DNA of 64,000 nucleotides from Blautia caecimuris (GTDB lineage Bacteria; Bacillota; Clostridia; Lachnospirales; Lachnospiraceae), in assembly GCF_024622975.1 (NCBI RefSeq), contig NZ_JANJZT010000004.1:118833-182832 (forward strand), read 5' to 3'. Below the pieces are notes generated by a model. The model did not search any database and was not told the origin of the DNA. It saw nothing but the letters and a program-made list of their open reading frames with translations. Below are positions 25,709-34,840 of the stretch, piece after piece. A program made the position numbers and the translations under genes. The stretch's first letter is position 1. Each line of letters opens with the position of its first letter.

Positions 25709-26627
25709 TTGTATTACCTCCGCGTTTCATTGGTTTTGCAAAATACTTTGCTTTCCAGTAAGGAACTGCAAGAAAAACAGCAACCACAAGTGCGGACAGA
25801 AGCTTCAGAAGATCTGTGTCGATTCCCATCCAGATCACTGCCTGAAGAACCAGGTAGTACAAAATGGAACCAAGAGCCACACTGAAAAGACGGAGCGCAA
25901 AGTTGCGGAATATTTTTCCGAAAACAGCCTCTCCGATGATGACGGCTGCCAGACCGATCACAATAGCGCCGCGGCCCATATTCACATCTGCAAAGCCCTG
26001 ATACTGGGCAAGAAATGCGCTGGAGAGAGCTACAAGACCATTGGAGATCATAAGTCCCAGAACCTTGGCGAAATCCGTGTTGATGCCCTGAGCTCTGGAC
26101 ATATTTGGATTACAGCCTGTGGCGCGGAGAGAGCAGCCGATTTCCGTTCCGAAAAACCAGTAGAGAACAGCAATCAGGATCACAATAAAAACAGCTACGA
26201 TCAGAATGGTGTTCTGATAAAAAGGTACGTCCTTTATATTTCTCAGAGATACCAGAAGATCATACTTACTGGAATTGACTGCCTGATTGGCTTTTCCCAT
26301 GATCTTGAGGTTTACGGAATAAAGTCCAAGCTGAGTCAGGATTCCGGCAAGGATTGCGGGAATCCCCATAACTGTATGGAAGATTCCAGTGGCAAGTCCG
26401 GCCAGCATTCCGGCTCCTGTGGCAGCCAGCATGGAAACCCAGATGTTCTGGCCGCTCATCAGCATCATGATGCACACTGCGCCTCCGGTACACATGGTAC
26501 CGTCAACTGTCAGATCGGCAACATCCAGAATACGGAAGGTGAGATATACGCCGATGGCCATAATGCCCCAGATCAGTCCCTGGGCAGCGGCTCCGGGAAG
26601 GGCGTTTATTAAACTCATAATATCCAT
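25701..26627 (-). CDS. ABC transporter permease (TrpY-like, COG4120 type)
   Basis: 308 residues with about eight membrane segments, of the LivH-like permease class. It starts GLIWGIMAIGVYLTFRILDVADLTVDG (split near residues 18-44), a conserved beginning of this family, and has the loop GCSLRATGCNPNMSRAQGINTD near 168 that meets the ATPase. GGAGG upstream of the start. It lies between the binding-protein gene (15 bases upstream) and the ATPase gene (8-base overlap). Confidence 0.92.
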   Translation of the reverse strand: MDIMSLINALPGAAAQGLIWGIMAIGVYLTFRILDVADLTVDGTMCTGGAVCIMMLMSGQNIWVSMLAATGAGMLAGLATGIFHTVMGIPAILAGILTQLGLYSVNLKIMGKANQAVNSSKYDLLVSLRNIKDVPFYQNTILIVAVFIVILIAVLYWFFGTEIGCSLRATGCNPNMSRAQGINTDFAKVLGLMISNGLVALSSAFLAQYQGFADVNMGRGAIVIGLAAVIIGEAVFGKIFRNFALRLFSVALGSILYYLVLQAVIWMGIDTDLLKLLSALVVAVFLAVPYWKAKYFAKPMKRGGNTNA

Positions 26628-26642
26628 GGGGAACCTCCTGGC

Positions 26643-27608
26643 TTATTCTTCAGCAGCGATGGCTTCGTAGTCATCCGGAATTTCCAGTCCAAGCTCTTCG
26701 CAGATTTCCGGGTTATATTTTTTGGTGAAATTCGGTGCGTATTCCACAGGTATTTCAGCAACATCTTCTTCGCCCTTCAGAATTTTTACAGCCATTTTTC
26801 CTGTGGCAGTACCGAGATCATAGTAGCTGATAGAAAGTGTGGCAACGCCGCATCCGCTGCAGATACCTTCTTCACCTGCGATTACCGGAACCTTTTCCGG
26901 AAGGCAGATATTGTTAATGATCTCAGCATTGGAAGCTGCTGTGTTGTCTGTGGGAACATAGATCACATCGCTTTCGGAAGCCGCTGTGGTGACAACGGAA
27001 GAAAGATCGTTGGAATCAGAAAATGCATAATATTCACAGGTATATCCCAGCTTTTCAAGTTCTTCCTTCACAGTGTCCACCTGATACTGGGAGTTGGGTT
27101 CAGCAGAGCAGTAGAGAAGTCCTACATTTTTTGCATCCGGGAACAGCTCGTTAAGCATAGCAGCCTGCTGATCAAGAGGCGCAAGGTCGGAAGTGCCGGA
27201 AATGTTTGTTCCTACCGTACCGTCGAAATCATCAAGATCCAGAGCAACGCCGTATTCTGTAACAGCAGTGCCCAGTACCGGAATATCTTCAGTTCCTGCG
27301 GCTGCTGCCTGAAGAGCGGCAGTTGCATTAGCCAGAATCAGATCCATATCATTAGAAACAAAATTATTGATAATAGTAGAACAGGTATTGGAGTCGCCCT
27401 GTGCGTTCTGTTCGTCAAAAGTAACCTTGTCACCGAATTCTTCTGTGAGAGCGTCTTTAAAGCCCTGTGTGGCAGCGTCAAGAGCCTCATGCTGAACCAG
27501 CTGACAGATGCCCACATTATAGGTGTCATCAGCAGCCATTACAGGTATGCTGCAGGTACCGGCAGCCATTACAGCGGAAAGTGTTAAGGCAAAAATTTCT
27601 TTTTTCAT
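26643..27608 (-). CDS. ABC transporter substrate-binding protein (TrpX-like, COG2984 type)
   Basis: 321 residues. Signal peptide ends at VMA-ADD (about residue 25). The mature protein starts YNVGICQLVQHEALDAATQG, the first strand and helix of the PF04392 fold, with GTNISGTSDLAPLDQQ near 143 and the hinge YYDLGTATGKMAVKIL near 262. First gene of the importer operon, with the best minus-strand promoter of the window upstream. The related streptococcal operon is tied to tryptophan. No T-box or other amino-acid sensor is visible in the short leader, only a small hairpin at 27648-27672. Confidence 0.92.
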   Translation of the reverse strand: MKKEIFALTLSAVMAAGTCSIPVMAADDTYNVGICQLVQHEALDAATQGFKDALTEEFGDKVTFDEQNAQGDSNTCSTIINNFVSNDMDLILANATAALQAAAAGTEDIPVLGTAVTEYGVALDLDDFDGTVGTNISGTSDLAPLDQQAAMLNELFPDAKNVGLLYCSAEPNSQYQVDTVKEELEKLGYTCEYYAFSDSNDLSSVVTTAASESDVIYVPTDNTAASNAEIINNICLPEKVPVIAGEEGICSGCGVATLSISYYDLGTATGKMAVKILKGEEDVAEIPVEYAPNFTKKYNPEICEELGLEIPDDYEAIAAEE

Positions 27609-27685
27609 AATATATATCCTCCTTTTATTCCATTTGTGTTTAACTGTACAGAGAGAAGATTTACTTCTCTGCTTTTAACTTCTAA

Positions 27686-27714
27686 AGTATAACGCTTTAA
27701 CGCTAAGAAGTCAA
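27686..27714 (-). promoter_or_regulatory. Promoter of the TrpXYZ-like operon
   Basis: On the minus strand TTGACT, 17 bases, TATACT. The leader of about 70 bases contains a hairpin (AGAGAAG with its complement) at 27648-27672. Confidence 0.75.
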
Positions 27715-27791
27715 GCGGATGAACAATAAAGAAAATAGTAGCTTAAAAAAATTTAGTTAGCCGAAAAAACAGTTTGAATTTTCTGATTGTA

Positions 27792-27820
27792 TTGACAATT
27801 TACGCCATTTTCGGTATGAT
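27792..27820 (+). promoter_or_regulatory. Promoter of the BMP/nucleoside importer operon
   Basis: TTGACA, 17 bases, TATGAT. The leader to 27942 is about 115 bases and has two small hairpins, AGAGGC...GCCTCT near 27834-27864 and TCCTGC-GCAG-GCAGGA at 27896-27911. No known riboswitch was recognised in it. Confidence 0.75.
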
Positions 27821-27941
27821 TGAAGTACTTGCAGAGAGGCGGAACGCAGACGGTGTTGTGCCTCTTTATGTTTCATAAAACATATTCACTGTGTTCCTGC
27901 GCAGGCAGGAATACCTATGGGTAAGAATGGAGGAAAAGAGG

Positions 27942-29114
27942 ATGAAAAAAGCATTAGCAGTAGGTCTGGCAGCGGCTATGGCAGTTTCCATGACAGCGCC
28001 GGTGTATGCAGAGGGAGACGGTGTTGCAAAAGAAGACCTGAAAGTGGGAATTATTTACATTGGTGACGAAAACGAAGGTTACAGTGCTGCTCATATGGCA
28101 GGAATTGATGAGATGGTTGAGAATCTGGGACTGGAAGAAGACCAGGTGATCGAAAAAACTCTGATCGGAGAAAACGAGGCGGCTTATGACGCAGCAGCAG
28201 ACCTGGCAGACCAGGGATGCCAGATCGTGTTCGCAAACAGCTTTGGTCATGAGACTTATGTTCTGCAGGCTGCAGGAGAATATCCGGAGGTTCAGTTCTG
28301 CCATGCAACAGGAACTCAGGCAAAGGCAAGCGGACTTGCAAACATGCACAACTATTTTACAAACATTTATGAATCCCGTTATGTATCCGGTGTTGTTGCC
28401 GGACTTAAGCTGAACGAGATGATCGAAGCCGGAGAGATCACAGAAGATCAGGCAAAAATGGGATATGTAGGCGCATTCCCGTATGCAGAGGTTATTTCCG
28501 GATATACTTCTTTCTATCTTGGCGCAAAGAGCGTATGCCCTGCAGTTACTATGGAAGTAAAATATACAAACAGCTGGGCAAGCTTTGACCTGGAAAAAGA
28601 GTGTGCAGACGCTCTGATCTCTGATGGATGTGTTCTGATCAGTCAGCACGCAGATACAACAGGCGCTCCTACAGCATGTGAGGCAGCAGGCGTTCCATGT
28701 GTAGGCTATAACATTGATATGACTTCTGTTGCTCCGAACACAGCTCTTACATCTGCATCCATTAACTGGGGCGTATATTACACCTATGCAGTGCAGTGCA
28801 TGTTGGACGGAACAGAGATCGATGTTGACTGGTGCAAGGGCTTCGCAGATGGCGCAGACAGACTGACACCACTCAATGAGAAGACTGTAGCAGAAGGAAC
28901 AGAAGAAAAGGTAAAAGAAGTAGAGGATGCAATCATTGACGGTTCTCTTCATGTATTTGATACTTCTACATTTACAGTTGACGGCAAAGAAGTTACCACA
29001 TATGAGAAAGATGGAACAGAGTACGTATCTGACGGATATTTCCATGAGTCTGAATTCGGATCTGCTCCGGCATTCGATCTTGCGATCGACGGAATCACCT
29101 CTATCGTGGAATAA
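27942..29114 (+). CDS. BMP-family ABC transporter substrate-binding protein
   Basis: 390 residues, basic membrane protein / purine-nucleoside receptor family. Signal peptide ends near VYA-EGD (residue 24). Family marks are VGIIYIGDENEGYSAAHMAGIDEM split near 36-60, ANSFGHETYV near 104, GYVGAFPYAEVISGYTSFYLGAK near 183 and ISQHADTTGAPTACE near 241. The strong GGAGG site precedes ATG 27942. The following genes encode a double ATPase and two permeases, the NupNOPQ arrangement of Bacillus subtilis guanosine uptake, so purine nucleosides are the likely substrate. Confidence 0.93.
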   Translation: MKKALAVGLAAAMAVSMTAPVYAEGDGVAKEDLKVGIIYIGDENEGYSAAHMAGIDEMVENLGLEEDQVIEKTLIGENEAAYDAAADLADQGCQIVFANSFGHETYVLQAAGEYPEVQFCHATGTQAKASGLANMHNYFTNIYESRYVSGVVAGLKLNEMIEAGEITEDQAKMGYVGAFPYAEVISGYTSFYLGAKSVCPAVTMEVKYTNSWASFDLEKECADALISDGCVLISQHADTTGAPTACEAAGVPCVGYNIDMTSVAPNTALTSASINWGVYYTYAVQCMLDGTEIDVDWCKGFADGADRLTPLNEKTVAEGTEEKVKEVEDAIIDGSLHVFDTSTFTVDGKEVTTYEKDGTEYVSDGYFHESEFGSAPAFDLAIDGITSIVE

Positions 29115-29129
29115 GGCAGATACACGGCG

Positions 29130-29158
29130 GAGCTGCTTGTCAGCAGCTCTGCTTTTTT
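29130..29158 (+). terminator. Terminator or attenuator after the BMP gene
   Basis: Perfect 8-bp GAGCTGCT stem, 4-base loop, then six T. It sits inside the presumed operon, so part of the transcripts would stop and leave the binding protein in excess. Confidence 0.85.
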
Positions 29159-29263
29159 ATATGATGGAATACTTTTAACAACAGGATTCGATTGTATAAA
29201 AAAGCAGAGCAATCTGTATATAGTATAAATTTACTGTTCAATGCATCAAAGGAGGGAATAGAA

Positions 29264-30799
29264 GTGGGAGAGAATTATGCTCTTGAACTGAAACAGATCA
29301 CCAAGCGTTTCGGTTCCGTTCTGGCAAATGACCATGTGGATCTCACTCTCAGAAAATCCGAGATCCTTGCGATCCTGGGAGAGAACGGAAGCGGAAAAAC
29401 CACGCTGATGAATATGATCTATGGAATTTACTATCCGGATGAGGGACATATTCTGGTAGATGGAAAAGAAGTTACGATCCGCTCGCCAAAGGATTCTCAT
29501 GCTTTGGGAATCGGTATGGTGCACCAGCATTTTAAACTGGTGGATGTTCTTACAGCAGCAGAAAATATTGTTCTCGGTCTTCCGGGAAAAGCAATGCTGA
29601 ATATGAAAAAGATCACAGAGGAGATTCAGGTTCTTGTTAATAAATATGGATTTGACCTGGATCTGTCCCAGAAGATCTATGAAATGTCTGTTTCCCAGAA
29701 GCAGACGGTAGAAATTGTCAAAATGCTTTACAGGGGAGCCAGGATACTGATCCTGGATGAGCCTACTGCTGTTCTGACTCCTCAGGAGGCGGACAGACTG
29801 TTTGATATTCTCAGAAATATGAGGGACGACGGATGCTCCATTATCATTATCACTCATAAGCTTCAGGAGGTTCTGGCTCTTTCTGACCGTGTGGCGATCC
29901 TCAGAAAAGGCTGCTACATAGATACGGTAGAGACTTCCGGCGCAAGTGTTCAGAGTCTGTCAGAGATGATGGTAGGCGCCAAGGTGGACCTGGATATCGA
30001 CCGTCCGGATCCGGTAAATCCGGAGAAACGCCTGGAGATTAAGGGGCTGACCTGCAAAGATAAAGAAGGCGTCAAAACACTGGATGATGTAGATCTTACG
30101 GTCAACAGTGGAGAAATCCTGGGTATTGCCGGAATTTCCGGAAGCGGACAGAAGGAACTTCTGGAAGCTATTGCAGGACTGCAGCCTACTGAAAGCGGAA
30201 GTATCCGGTTTACAGACAGCGACGGAAATGTGAAAGATCTGGCAAAAATGAATTCTGTGGAGATCCAGGAGCTTGGCGTAAGTCTTGCCTTTGTGCCTGA
30301 GGACCGTATCGGTATGGGTCTGGTAGGCGATATGGATATGACAGATAATATGATGCTGCGAAGCTATCACAATGGCAAAGGCGGTCTTCTGGACAGAAGA
30401 GGGCCAAGGCAGCTTGCCTCAGAGATCAAGGATCAGCTTGAAGTCATGACGCCAAGTATTTCAGCGCCTGTACGTCAGATGTCAGGCGGAAATGTACAGA
30501 AAGTACTGGTAGGACGCGAAATCGCACAGAATCCGAAGCTTCTTATGGTAGCATATCCTACAAGGGGAATTGATATTAATTCTTCCCATACCATTTACAA
30601 ACTTTTAAATGAGCAGAAAAAGCACGGAGTAGCAGTGATCTGCGTTATCGAGGATCTGGACGTACTTCTTGCTCTCAGCGACAGGATCGCTGTGCTCTGC
30701 GGCGGAAAAATAAGCGGAGTTGTAAATGGAAGAACTGCCACAAAAGAGGGAATTGGCCTTCTGATGACAAAACATGAAAAAGGAGGGGAGCAGTCATGA
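29264..30799 (+). CDS. Nucleoside ABC transporter ATPase with two nucleotide-binding domains
   Basis: 511 residues, RbsA/NupO-like. The first domain has Walker A GENGSGKTT near 40, a degenerate signature in MSVSQKQTVEIV near 145 and Walker B ILILDEPTAVL near 165. The second has a degenerate Walker A GISGSGQKEL near 292 and an intact signature MSGGNVQKVLVGREI near 409. This asymmetry is normal for the family. GTG at 29264 is chosen because AAAGGAGGG lies 8 bases upstream; an ATG-less extension to 29192 has no such site. It overlaps the next permease by 4 bases. Confidence 0.93.
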   Translation: MGENYALELKQITKRFGSVLANDHVDLTLRKSEILAILGENGSGKTTLMNMIYGIYYPDEGHILVDGKEVTIRSPKDSHALGIGMVHQHFKLVDVLTAAENIVLGLPGKAMLNMKKITEEIQVLVNKYGFDLDLSQKIYEMSVSQKQTVEIVKMLYRGARILILDEPTAVLTPQEADRLFDILRNMRDDGCSIIIITHKLQEVLALSDRVAILRKGCYIDTVETSGASVQSLSEMMVGAKVDLDIDRPDPVNPEKRLEIKGLTCKDKEGVKTLDDVDLTVNSGEILGIAGISGSGQKELLEAIAGLQPTESGSIRFTDSDGNVKDLAKMNSVEIQELGVSLAFVPEDRIGMGLVGDMDMTDNMMLRSYHNGKGGLLDRRGPRQLASEIKDQLEVMTPSISAPVRQMSGGNVQKVLVGREIAQNPKLLMVAYPTRGIDINSSHTIYKLLNEQKKHGVAVICVIEDLDVLLALSDRIAVLCGGKISGVVNGRTATKEGIGLLMTKHEKGGEQS

Positions 30800-31872
30800 A
30801 AAGAGAACCTTTCTTAAAAATGGCCAAGCGTGAAAAGATCAGCTGGCAGAAACGGCTTCTGATTCGTTTTATTGCCCTTCTTCTGTCTCTGATCGTGTGC
30901 GCGGGCGTGATTTTTTTACTGGTAAGAATGAACCCCATGGATGTATATAAAGCGATCTGGGACGGCGCTTTAGGTTCTGAACGCCGTGTATGGATCACTC
31001 TTCGTGATACGATGGTTCTTCTGTGTATTGCAATCGGTCTGGCTCCGGCATTTAAAATGCGTTTCTGGAATATCGGTGCAGAAGGTCAGATTCTGGTAGG
31101 CGGAGCCTGTGCGGCAGCTGTGATGATCTATGCAGGGGACAGCATGTCTCCGGTACTCCTTCTTATTATAATGTTTGTATGCAGCGCGCTTGGCGGAATG
31201 ATCTGGGGAATGATTCCCGGAGTGTTCAAAGCATACTGGAATACAAACGAAACACTGTTTACTCTGATGCTGAATTATGTTGCTATGCAGATCGTTACGT
31301 TCTGCATTGTGTTCTGGGAGAATCCCAAGGGCTCCAATACGGTGGGAATTATTAATCAGACCACTCAGGCAGGCTGGCTTCCGGAACTTTTCGGACAGAA
31401 ATACGGATGGAATGTCCTGATCGTTCTTGTATTTACAGTTGTGATGTTTATTTACCTGAAATACAGCAAGCAGGGCTATGAGATTGCAGTCGTAGGTGAA
31501 AGTGAGAATACAGCAAGATATGCGGGAATCCGTGTAAAAAGAGTAATTATCCGTACCATGGCCATTTCCGGCGCTATCTGCGGTGTGGCAGGCTTTATTA
31601 TTGTCAGCGGCGCAAGTCATACAATTTCCACTGCAACAGCAGACGGCAGAGGCTTTACAGCGATTATTGTTGCATGGCTTTCCAAGTTTAATACATTTAT
31701 CATGCTGGCAGTATCCTTTGGCATCGTGTTTATGCAGCAGGGTGCAGTGCAGATCGCAACTCAGTACGGATTAAATGAAAATGCTTCCGATGTAATCCTT
31801 GGAATTATTCTGTTTTTCCTGATCGGAGCAGAGTTCTTTATTAACTATAAGGTTGAGCGCGCAAAGAAATAG
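30796..31872 (+). CDS. Nucleoside ABC transporter permease 1 (NupP-like)
   Basis: 358 residues with about nine membrane segments. FKMRFWNIGAEGQILVGG near 86 and YEIAVVGESENTARYAGIRVKR near 231 are the conserved blocks of the BMP-type permease; the latter holds the coupling loop. The start overlaps the ATPase stop (ATGA), so translation is coupled. It pairs with the permease at 31885. Confidence 0.93.
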   Translation: MKREPFLKMAKREKISWQKRLLIRFIALLLSLIVCAGVIFLLVRMNPMDVYKAIWDGALGSERRVWITLRDTMVLLCIAIGLAPAFKMRFWNIGAEGQILVGGACAAAVMIYAGDSMSPVLLLIIMFVCSALGGMIWGMIPGVFKAYWNTNETLFTLMLNYVAMQIVTFCIVFWENPKGSNTVGIINQTTQAGWLPELFGQKYGWNVLIVLVFTVVMFIYLKYSKQGYEIAVVGESENTARYAGIRVKRVIIRTMAISGAICGVAGFIIVSGASHTISTATADGRGFTAIIVAWLSKFNTFIMLAVSFGIVFMQQGAVQIATQYGLNENASDVILGIILFFLIGAEFFINYKVERAKK

Positions 31873-31884
31873 GAGGAAGATGCA

Positions 31885-32865
31885 ATGAGTGTTCTTATTA
31901 TTTTTATTCAAAAAGCCATTGTCCAGGGCATCTGTATTCTGTATGGTGCGCTTGGCGAGATTATGACGGAAAAATCCGGAAACCTGAATCTGGGAATTCC
32001 GGGAATTATGTACATGGGCGGTATTTCCGGACTTATGGGAGCATTTTTCTACGAAAAGGATAACCCCAATCCCAATGCTCTGGTGGGAGTTCTGATCTCA
32101 CTTTTGTGTGCGTTTGTGGTTGCATCCCTTGGCGGACTGATCTACAGTGTCCTGACGATTACGCTCAGAGTAAACCAGAACGTAACCGGTCTTGCCCTTA
32201 CTATTTTCGGTACCGGCTTCGGAAACTTTTTCGGCGGTTCTATTTCCAAGCTTGCAGGCGGTGTAGGACAGATTTCCGTAAAGGTTACAGGAAGCGCCTA
32301 TACAGCCAAGATTCCGGGATTATCTGAAATTCCGGTGATCGGAGATCTTTTCTTCAGCTATGGATTTATGACGTATCTGTGTATCATTGCGGCAGTAGTC
32401 CTTTCTGTATTTTTGTTTAAAACAAGATATGGACTGAATCTCCGTGCCATCGGAGAGAACCCGGGAACTGCAGATGCGGCGGGAATCAATGTTACCAAGT
32501 ATAAATATCTTTCTACCTGTATCGGAGCAGGACTTGCAGGTCTGGGCGGACTGTATTTCGTTATGGAGTATTCAGGCGGAACCTGGACAGACAACGGTTT
32601 TGGAGACAGAGGATGGCTGGCAGTTGCCCTTGTTATCTTTGCCCTGTGGAAACCGCTTAATGCCATCTGGGGTGCGTTTCTGTTTGGAGCACTCTACATC
32701 CTGTATCTTTATATCCCGGGACTGGGAAGAAGTATGCAGGAAGTATTTAAGGCTCTGCCTTATGTGGTTACGATTATTGTTCTTGTGTTTACCAGCTTCC
32801 GTAAAAAGAAGGAACACCAGCCTCCGGCAGGTCTGGGACTTCCGTACTTCAGGGAAGAACGCTAA
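31885..32865 (+). CDS. Nucleoside ABC transporter permease 2 (NupQ-like)
   Basis: 326 residues, the shorter partner permease. It has GALGEIMTEKSGNLNLGIPGIMYMGG near 21 (broken into the conserved TEKSG-NLNLG motif), YGLNLRAIGENPGTADAAGIN near 185 as coupling loop, and a charged tail with EHQPPAGLG. It lies 12 bases after the first permease with AGGAGGA upstream. It ends the operon just before the FMN riboswitch promoter; no strong terminator is seen in the few bases between. Confidence 0.93.
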   Translation: MSVLIIFIQKAIVQGICILYGALGEIMTEKSGNLNLGIPGIMYMGGISGLMGAFFYEKDNPNPNALVGVLISLLCAFVVASLGGLIYSVLTITLRVNQNVTGLALTIFGTGFGNFFGGSISKLAGGVGQISVKVTGSAYTAKIPGLSEIPVIGDLFFSYGFMTYLCIIAAVVLSVFLFKTRYGLNLRAIGENPGTADAAGINVTKYKYLSTCIGAGLAGLGGLYFVMEYSGGTWTDNGFGDRGWLAVALVIFALWKPLNAIWGAFLFGALYILYLYIPGLGRSMQEVFKALPYVVTIIVLVFTSFRKKKEHQPPAGLGLPYFREER

Positions 32866-32872
32866 AAAAGTA

Positions 32873-32901
32873 TTGCAAATACATTTATACGGCAGTATAA
32901 T
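32873..32901 (+). promoter_or_regulatory. Promoter of the FMN riboswitch / ribU transcript
   Basis: TTGCAA, 17 bases, TATAAT, starting 8 bases after the end of the upstream permease gene. Confidence 0.7.
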
Positions 32902-32920
32902 AAAGCATATAAAAGGAAAT

Positions 32921-33072
32921 TCTTCGGGGCAGGGTGACTGTGATCTGCATGATGCAGAAAGCGGAATTCCCTACCGGCGGTATAGTCCGCGACCCGCTAT
33001 GAGCGGTTGATCTGGTGACCGGAAGCATCCGGAATTCCAGAACCGACAGTAAAGTCTGGATGAGAGAAGAAC
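32921..33072 (+). promoter_or_regulatory. FMN riboswitch (RFN element)
   Basis: The conserved segments of the RFN aptamer follow in order: CTTCGGGGCAGGG near 32922, AATTCCCTACCGGCGGTA near 32964, GATCTGGTGACC near 33009, AATTCCAGAACCGACAGTAA near 33033 and GTCTGGATGAGAGAAG near 33055, with 5' and 3' ends pairing. It binds FMN and stops transcription of the riboflavin transporter downstream. Confidence 0.97.
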
Positions 33073-33096
33073 ACGCTTGTTTTTACGTGCTCAGTG

Positions 33097-33123
33097 CCCC
33101 GGGAATATTTCCCGGGGTTTTTT
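33097..33123 (+). terminator. Expression-platform terminator of the FMN riboswitch
   Basis: Perfect 9-bp CCCCGGGAA stem with a 3-base loop and six T, about 25 bases after the aptamer. Confidence 0.93.
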
Positions 33124-33218
33124 GCGCAGCAGGAAATCAGTACGCAACCTGAGAGGAATTTTCTTTGAGAAGAAGGCTGTTATTCATGACCTTCAAAAAA
33201 GAAAAGGAGAGATAAAGT

Positions 33219-33854
33219 ATGAGTGAACAGGTTTTAAGAGGTGGGAATGTAATGGAGAGAAGTCGGACAAGGACACTGACACAGATTGCTATGCTGGGAG
33301 CTGTGGCAGGAGTACTGATGAACTTTGAGTTTCCGATTCCGTTTCTGGCGCCATCGTTTTATCAGCTTGATTTTTCGGAGATCCCTGTTCTGATAGGAAG
33401 CTTTGCCATGGGACCTCTGGCAGGTGTGGTGATCGAGCTGGTGAAGATTCTGGTACATCTTGTGACAAAGGGAACCATGACTGCAGGTGTGGGTGATGTG
33501 GCAAACTTTATTTTTGGCTGTGCTTTTGTGATTCCGGCAGGCCTGATCTACCGTTTCCACCATATCAAAAGCAGGAAACATGCTGTAGAGGGAATGGCTG
33601 TAGGAACAGTTCTTACAACTGCGGCCGCTTGTCTGATGAACGCTTTTGTACTTCTCCCGGCATATGGAAAAGCTTTTGGAATGCCTGTGGAGGCATTTAT
33701 TGAAATGGGGACAGCTGTAAATCCTTCTGTAAACAGTCTGCTTGGATTTGTGGCAATGATCATTGTTCCTTTTAATCTGTTTAAGTATACACTGACTTCC
33801 GTGATCGTGTTTTTTATTTATAAAAGGATCCGTGTTATTTTAAAAGGCGACTGA
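33219..33854 (+). CDS. ribU: Riboflavin ECF transporter substrate-binding component RibU
   Basis: 211 residues, about six membrane segments. PFLAPSFYQLDFSEIPVLIG near 42, followed by GPLAGVVIELVKIL, is the riboflavin-binding RibU signature; PAYGKAFGM near 150 and PFNLFKY near 190 also fit. The FMN riboswitch upstream confirms the substrate. It needs the shared EcfAA'T energising module, which is not in this window. Confidence 0.95.
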   Translation: MSEQVLRGGNVMERSRTRTLTQIAMLGAVAGVLMNFEFPIPFLAPSFYQLDFSEIPVLIGSFAMGPLAGVVIELVKILVHLVTKGTMTAGVGDVANFIFGCAFVIPAGLIYRFHHIKSRKHAVEGMAVGTVLTTAAACLMNAFVLLPAYGKAFGMPVEAFIEMGTAVNPSVNSLLGFVAMIIVPFNLFKYTLTSVIVFFIYKRIRVILKGD

Positions 33855-33874
33855 AAATAATATTGAAATAAAAA

Positions 33875-33912
33875 GAAAACAATCAGGGCTGAGGCTTTGG
33901 TTGTTTTCCTTT
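33875..33912 (+). terminator. Terminator after ribU
   Basis: GAAAACAATCAG pairs with TTGGTTGTTTTC (two G-U pairs), short GC-rich loop, then CCTTTT. The T-tract is weak. Confidence 0.6.
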
Positions 33913-33937
33913 TGGGAAGAAAGAAGGAGGGTTTGCT

Positions 33938-34825
33938 ATCAAGGTATATTTTCATCTTCCAGGATTGTTTGAATTTTACGAACTGTATCAGATATTTTTT
34001 CCGTTATACCGCAGGCACAGAGAATATTTTTATGACTGGTGTGAGATAGGCTCTGTATACGGAGCTCCGGCAGATTGTATCTGGGGCGGCGGCCGTGTAG
34101 GAGAGGGAAATCATGATCCGCAGGAGGTTTTGGCCCTGATGCAGGAATATGGGATTTCAGCCCGACTGACATTCAGTAATTCTCTGCTCAGGCAGGAACA
34201 TCTTTTGGATAAAAAGTGCAATGCTCTTTGTGAAGTGTTTGCAAAAAAGGGACAAAATGGTGTGATTGTTCATTCAGACCTGCTTCTGGAATATTTAAAA
34301 ATAAATTATCCGGAACTTTATTTTGTTTCGTCTACCACAAAGGTACTGACAGATTTTCAATTATTTATGAAGGAAGTCAACCGGGAGGATTTTCTTTATG
34401 CCGTACCGGATTTTCGTCTCAATAAGTCTTTTGATAAATGGAAAATTCTGTCCCAGAGCCAGAAAGACAAGGTGGAATTTTTATGTAATGAATGCTGCTG
34501 GTTTGGCTGTACAGACAGAAAAAGCTGTTATGAGACTGTGAGCCGTAAAAACCTTGGAGAGGACTGTCCGGAGCATCACTGTGCGGCTCCGGATGCAGGA
34601 AGTGGTTACCGTTTTTCAAAAGCAATGGAAAATCCAGGATTTATCAGCATTGATGACATAAAAAATGTTTACCTTCCGATGGGATTTTCTAATTTTAAAA
34701 TAGAGGGACGGGGACTTGGCAGTGCTTTGATTCTGGAATTTTTGCTTTATTATATGACAAAACCGGAGTATCATATTCATATAAGAGAAAAAATATATTT
34801 AGACAACATGCTGGATTTATTTTAA
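33938..34825 (+). CDS. Conserved Cys-rich protein of unknown function, possible AUC start
   Basis: About 295 residues. The middle has a cluster of cysteines (FLCNECCWFGC, then DRKSCYE and DCPEHHC, about residues 172-215) that looks like a metal or Fe-S site; N-terminal marks are YDWCEIGSVYGAPADCIWGGGRV split near 29-52. I do not recognise a named family. The reading frame extends upstream of the TTG at 33965 through KVYFHLPGLFEFY, and GGAGGG lies 6 bases before an in-frame ATC at 33938; no ATG, GTG or TTG lies at that spacing. So the true start is either AUC or the TTG. It precedes the NUDIX gene by 15 bases. Confidence 0.7.
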   Translation: MKVYFHLPGLFEFYELYQIFFPLYRRHREYFYDWCEIGSVYGAPADCIWGGGRVGEGNHDPQEVLALMQEYGISARLTFSNSLLRQEHLLDKKCNALCEVFAKKGQNGVIVHSDLLLEYLKINYPELYFVSSTTKVLTDFQLFMKEVNREDFLYAVPDFRLNKSFDKWKILSQSQKDKVEFLCNECCWFGCTDRKSCYETVSRKNLGEDCPEHHCAAPDAGSGYRFSKAMENPGFISIDDIKNVYLPMGFSNFKIEGRGLGSALILEFLLYYMTKPEYHIHIREKIYLDNMLDLF

Positions 34826-34840
34826 AGGAGAAAATTAACT

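Noticed and set aside
27821..27941. Purine riboswitch in the leader of the BMP/nucleoside operon
   Set aside because: The leader has small hairpins, but none of the conserved loop and junction bases of a purine aptamer was seen.
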